In this document: positions 63,720 through 64,000 of the stretch, piece after piece
Numbering within the stretch: the first letter of the stretch is position 1
Layout of the letters: every line of letters begins with the position of its first letter
Assembly: GCF_964020195.1 (NCBI RefSeq)
Contig: NZ_OZ026539.1
Location: 810,299-874,298 of the forward strand
Direction of reading: 5' to 3'
Length of the DNA stretch: 64,000 bases
DNA from: Spiroplasma endosymbiont of Lasioglossum villosulum
Lineage (GTDB): Bacteria > Bacillota_I > Bacilli_A > Mycoplasmatales > VBWQ01
Notes under the pieces: model-generated
Told to the model about the DNA's origin: nothing
Database searches by the model: none
What the model saw: the letters and a program-made list of their open reading frames with translations, nothing else
Program-made: the position numbers and the translations under genes

Positions 63720-64000
<281 letters not shown>

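Overview
The window is very AT-rich and uses TGA as a tryptophan codon throughout. Every long housekeeping gene (lon, polC, alaS, leuS, infB) is open only if TGA is read as Trp. Together with spiralin-type lipoproteins, an IS30-type insertion sequence, SpV1-like plectrovirus genes and an ankyrin protein, this points to a Spiroplasma chromosome, probably that of an arthropod symbiont. The species cannot be named from the sequence alone.

Layout. 1-303: 5' part of a plectrovirus Rep gene. 472-1660: thiamine transporter under a TPP riboswitch. 1868-6819: accessory stretch with a decayed beta-propeller-like secreted protein, an ABC exporter with a small companion gene, and two leader-hairpin genes, one ending in a CaaX-like tail. 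6903-11762: lon (CIRCE operator), tig, a DUF3196-type gene and tRNA-Arg(UCU). 12042-13260: two unknown genes with a shared leader hairpin. 13496-22526: polC, a membrane protein, a divergent class II aldolase, and the frr-cdsA-rseP operon. 22662-26402: small membrane protein, two spiralin-like lipoproteins, a NERD protein. 26766-31876: nusA-ylxR-infB-rbfA operon followed by an agmatine-deiminase-like gene that has lost catalytic residues. 32063-35273: an accessory gene broken by an intact IS30. 35615-38532: alaS under a T-box. 39214-45840: coiled-coil genes with frameshifts, tpx, a disrupted membrane gene, small charged proteins, a poly-Q protein. 45842-49004: nucleotidyltransferase and leuS. 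49251-51879: dead permease and an 18-repeat ankyrin protein. 51991-55212: TauE-like exporter and the thyA-folA-plsC operon. 55240-60085: plectrovirus-like provirus. 60365-63627: tandem membrane-protein paralogs followed by a ThsB/MTH538-type TIR protein. 63720-64000: 3' end of rpoC.

How it fits together. The core genes form normal Mollicute operons, and three of them carry textbook control elements (TPP riboswitch, T-box, CIRCE). The accessory blocks between them are where frameshifts, in-frame stops, duplications and insertions collect. At least five accessory genes share one promoter-plus-terminator-like leader, which suggests a co-regulated set that may act on the host. The best candidate for an undescribed system is the block 60365-63627: a membrane-anchored protein present as a near-identical tandem pair, next to a TIR protein of the Thoeris ThsB type, directly beside a plectrovirus provirus.
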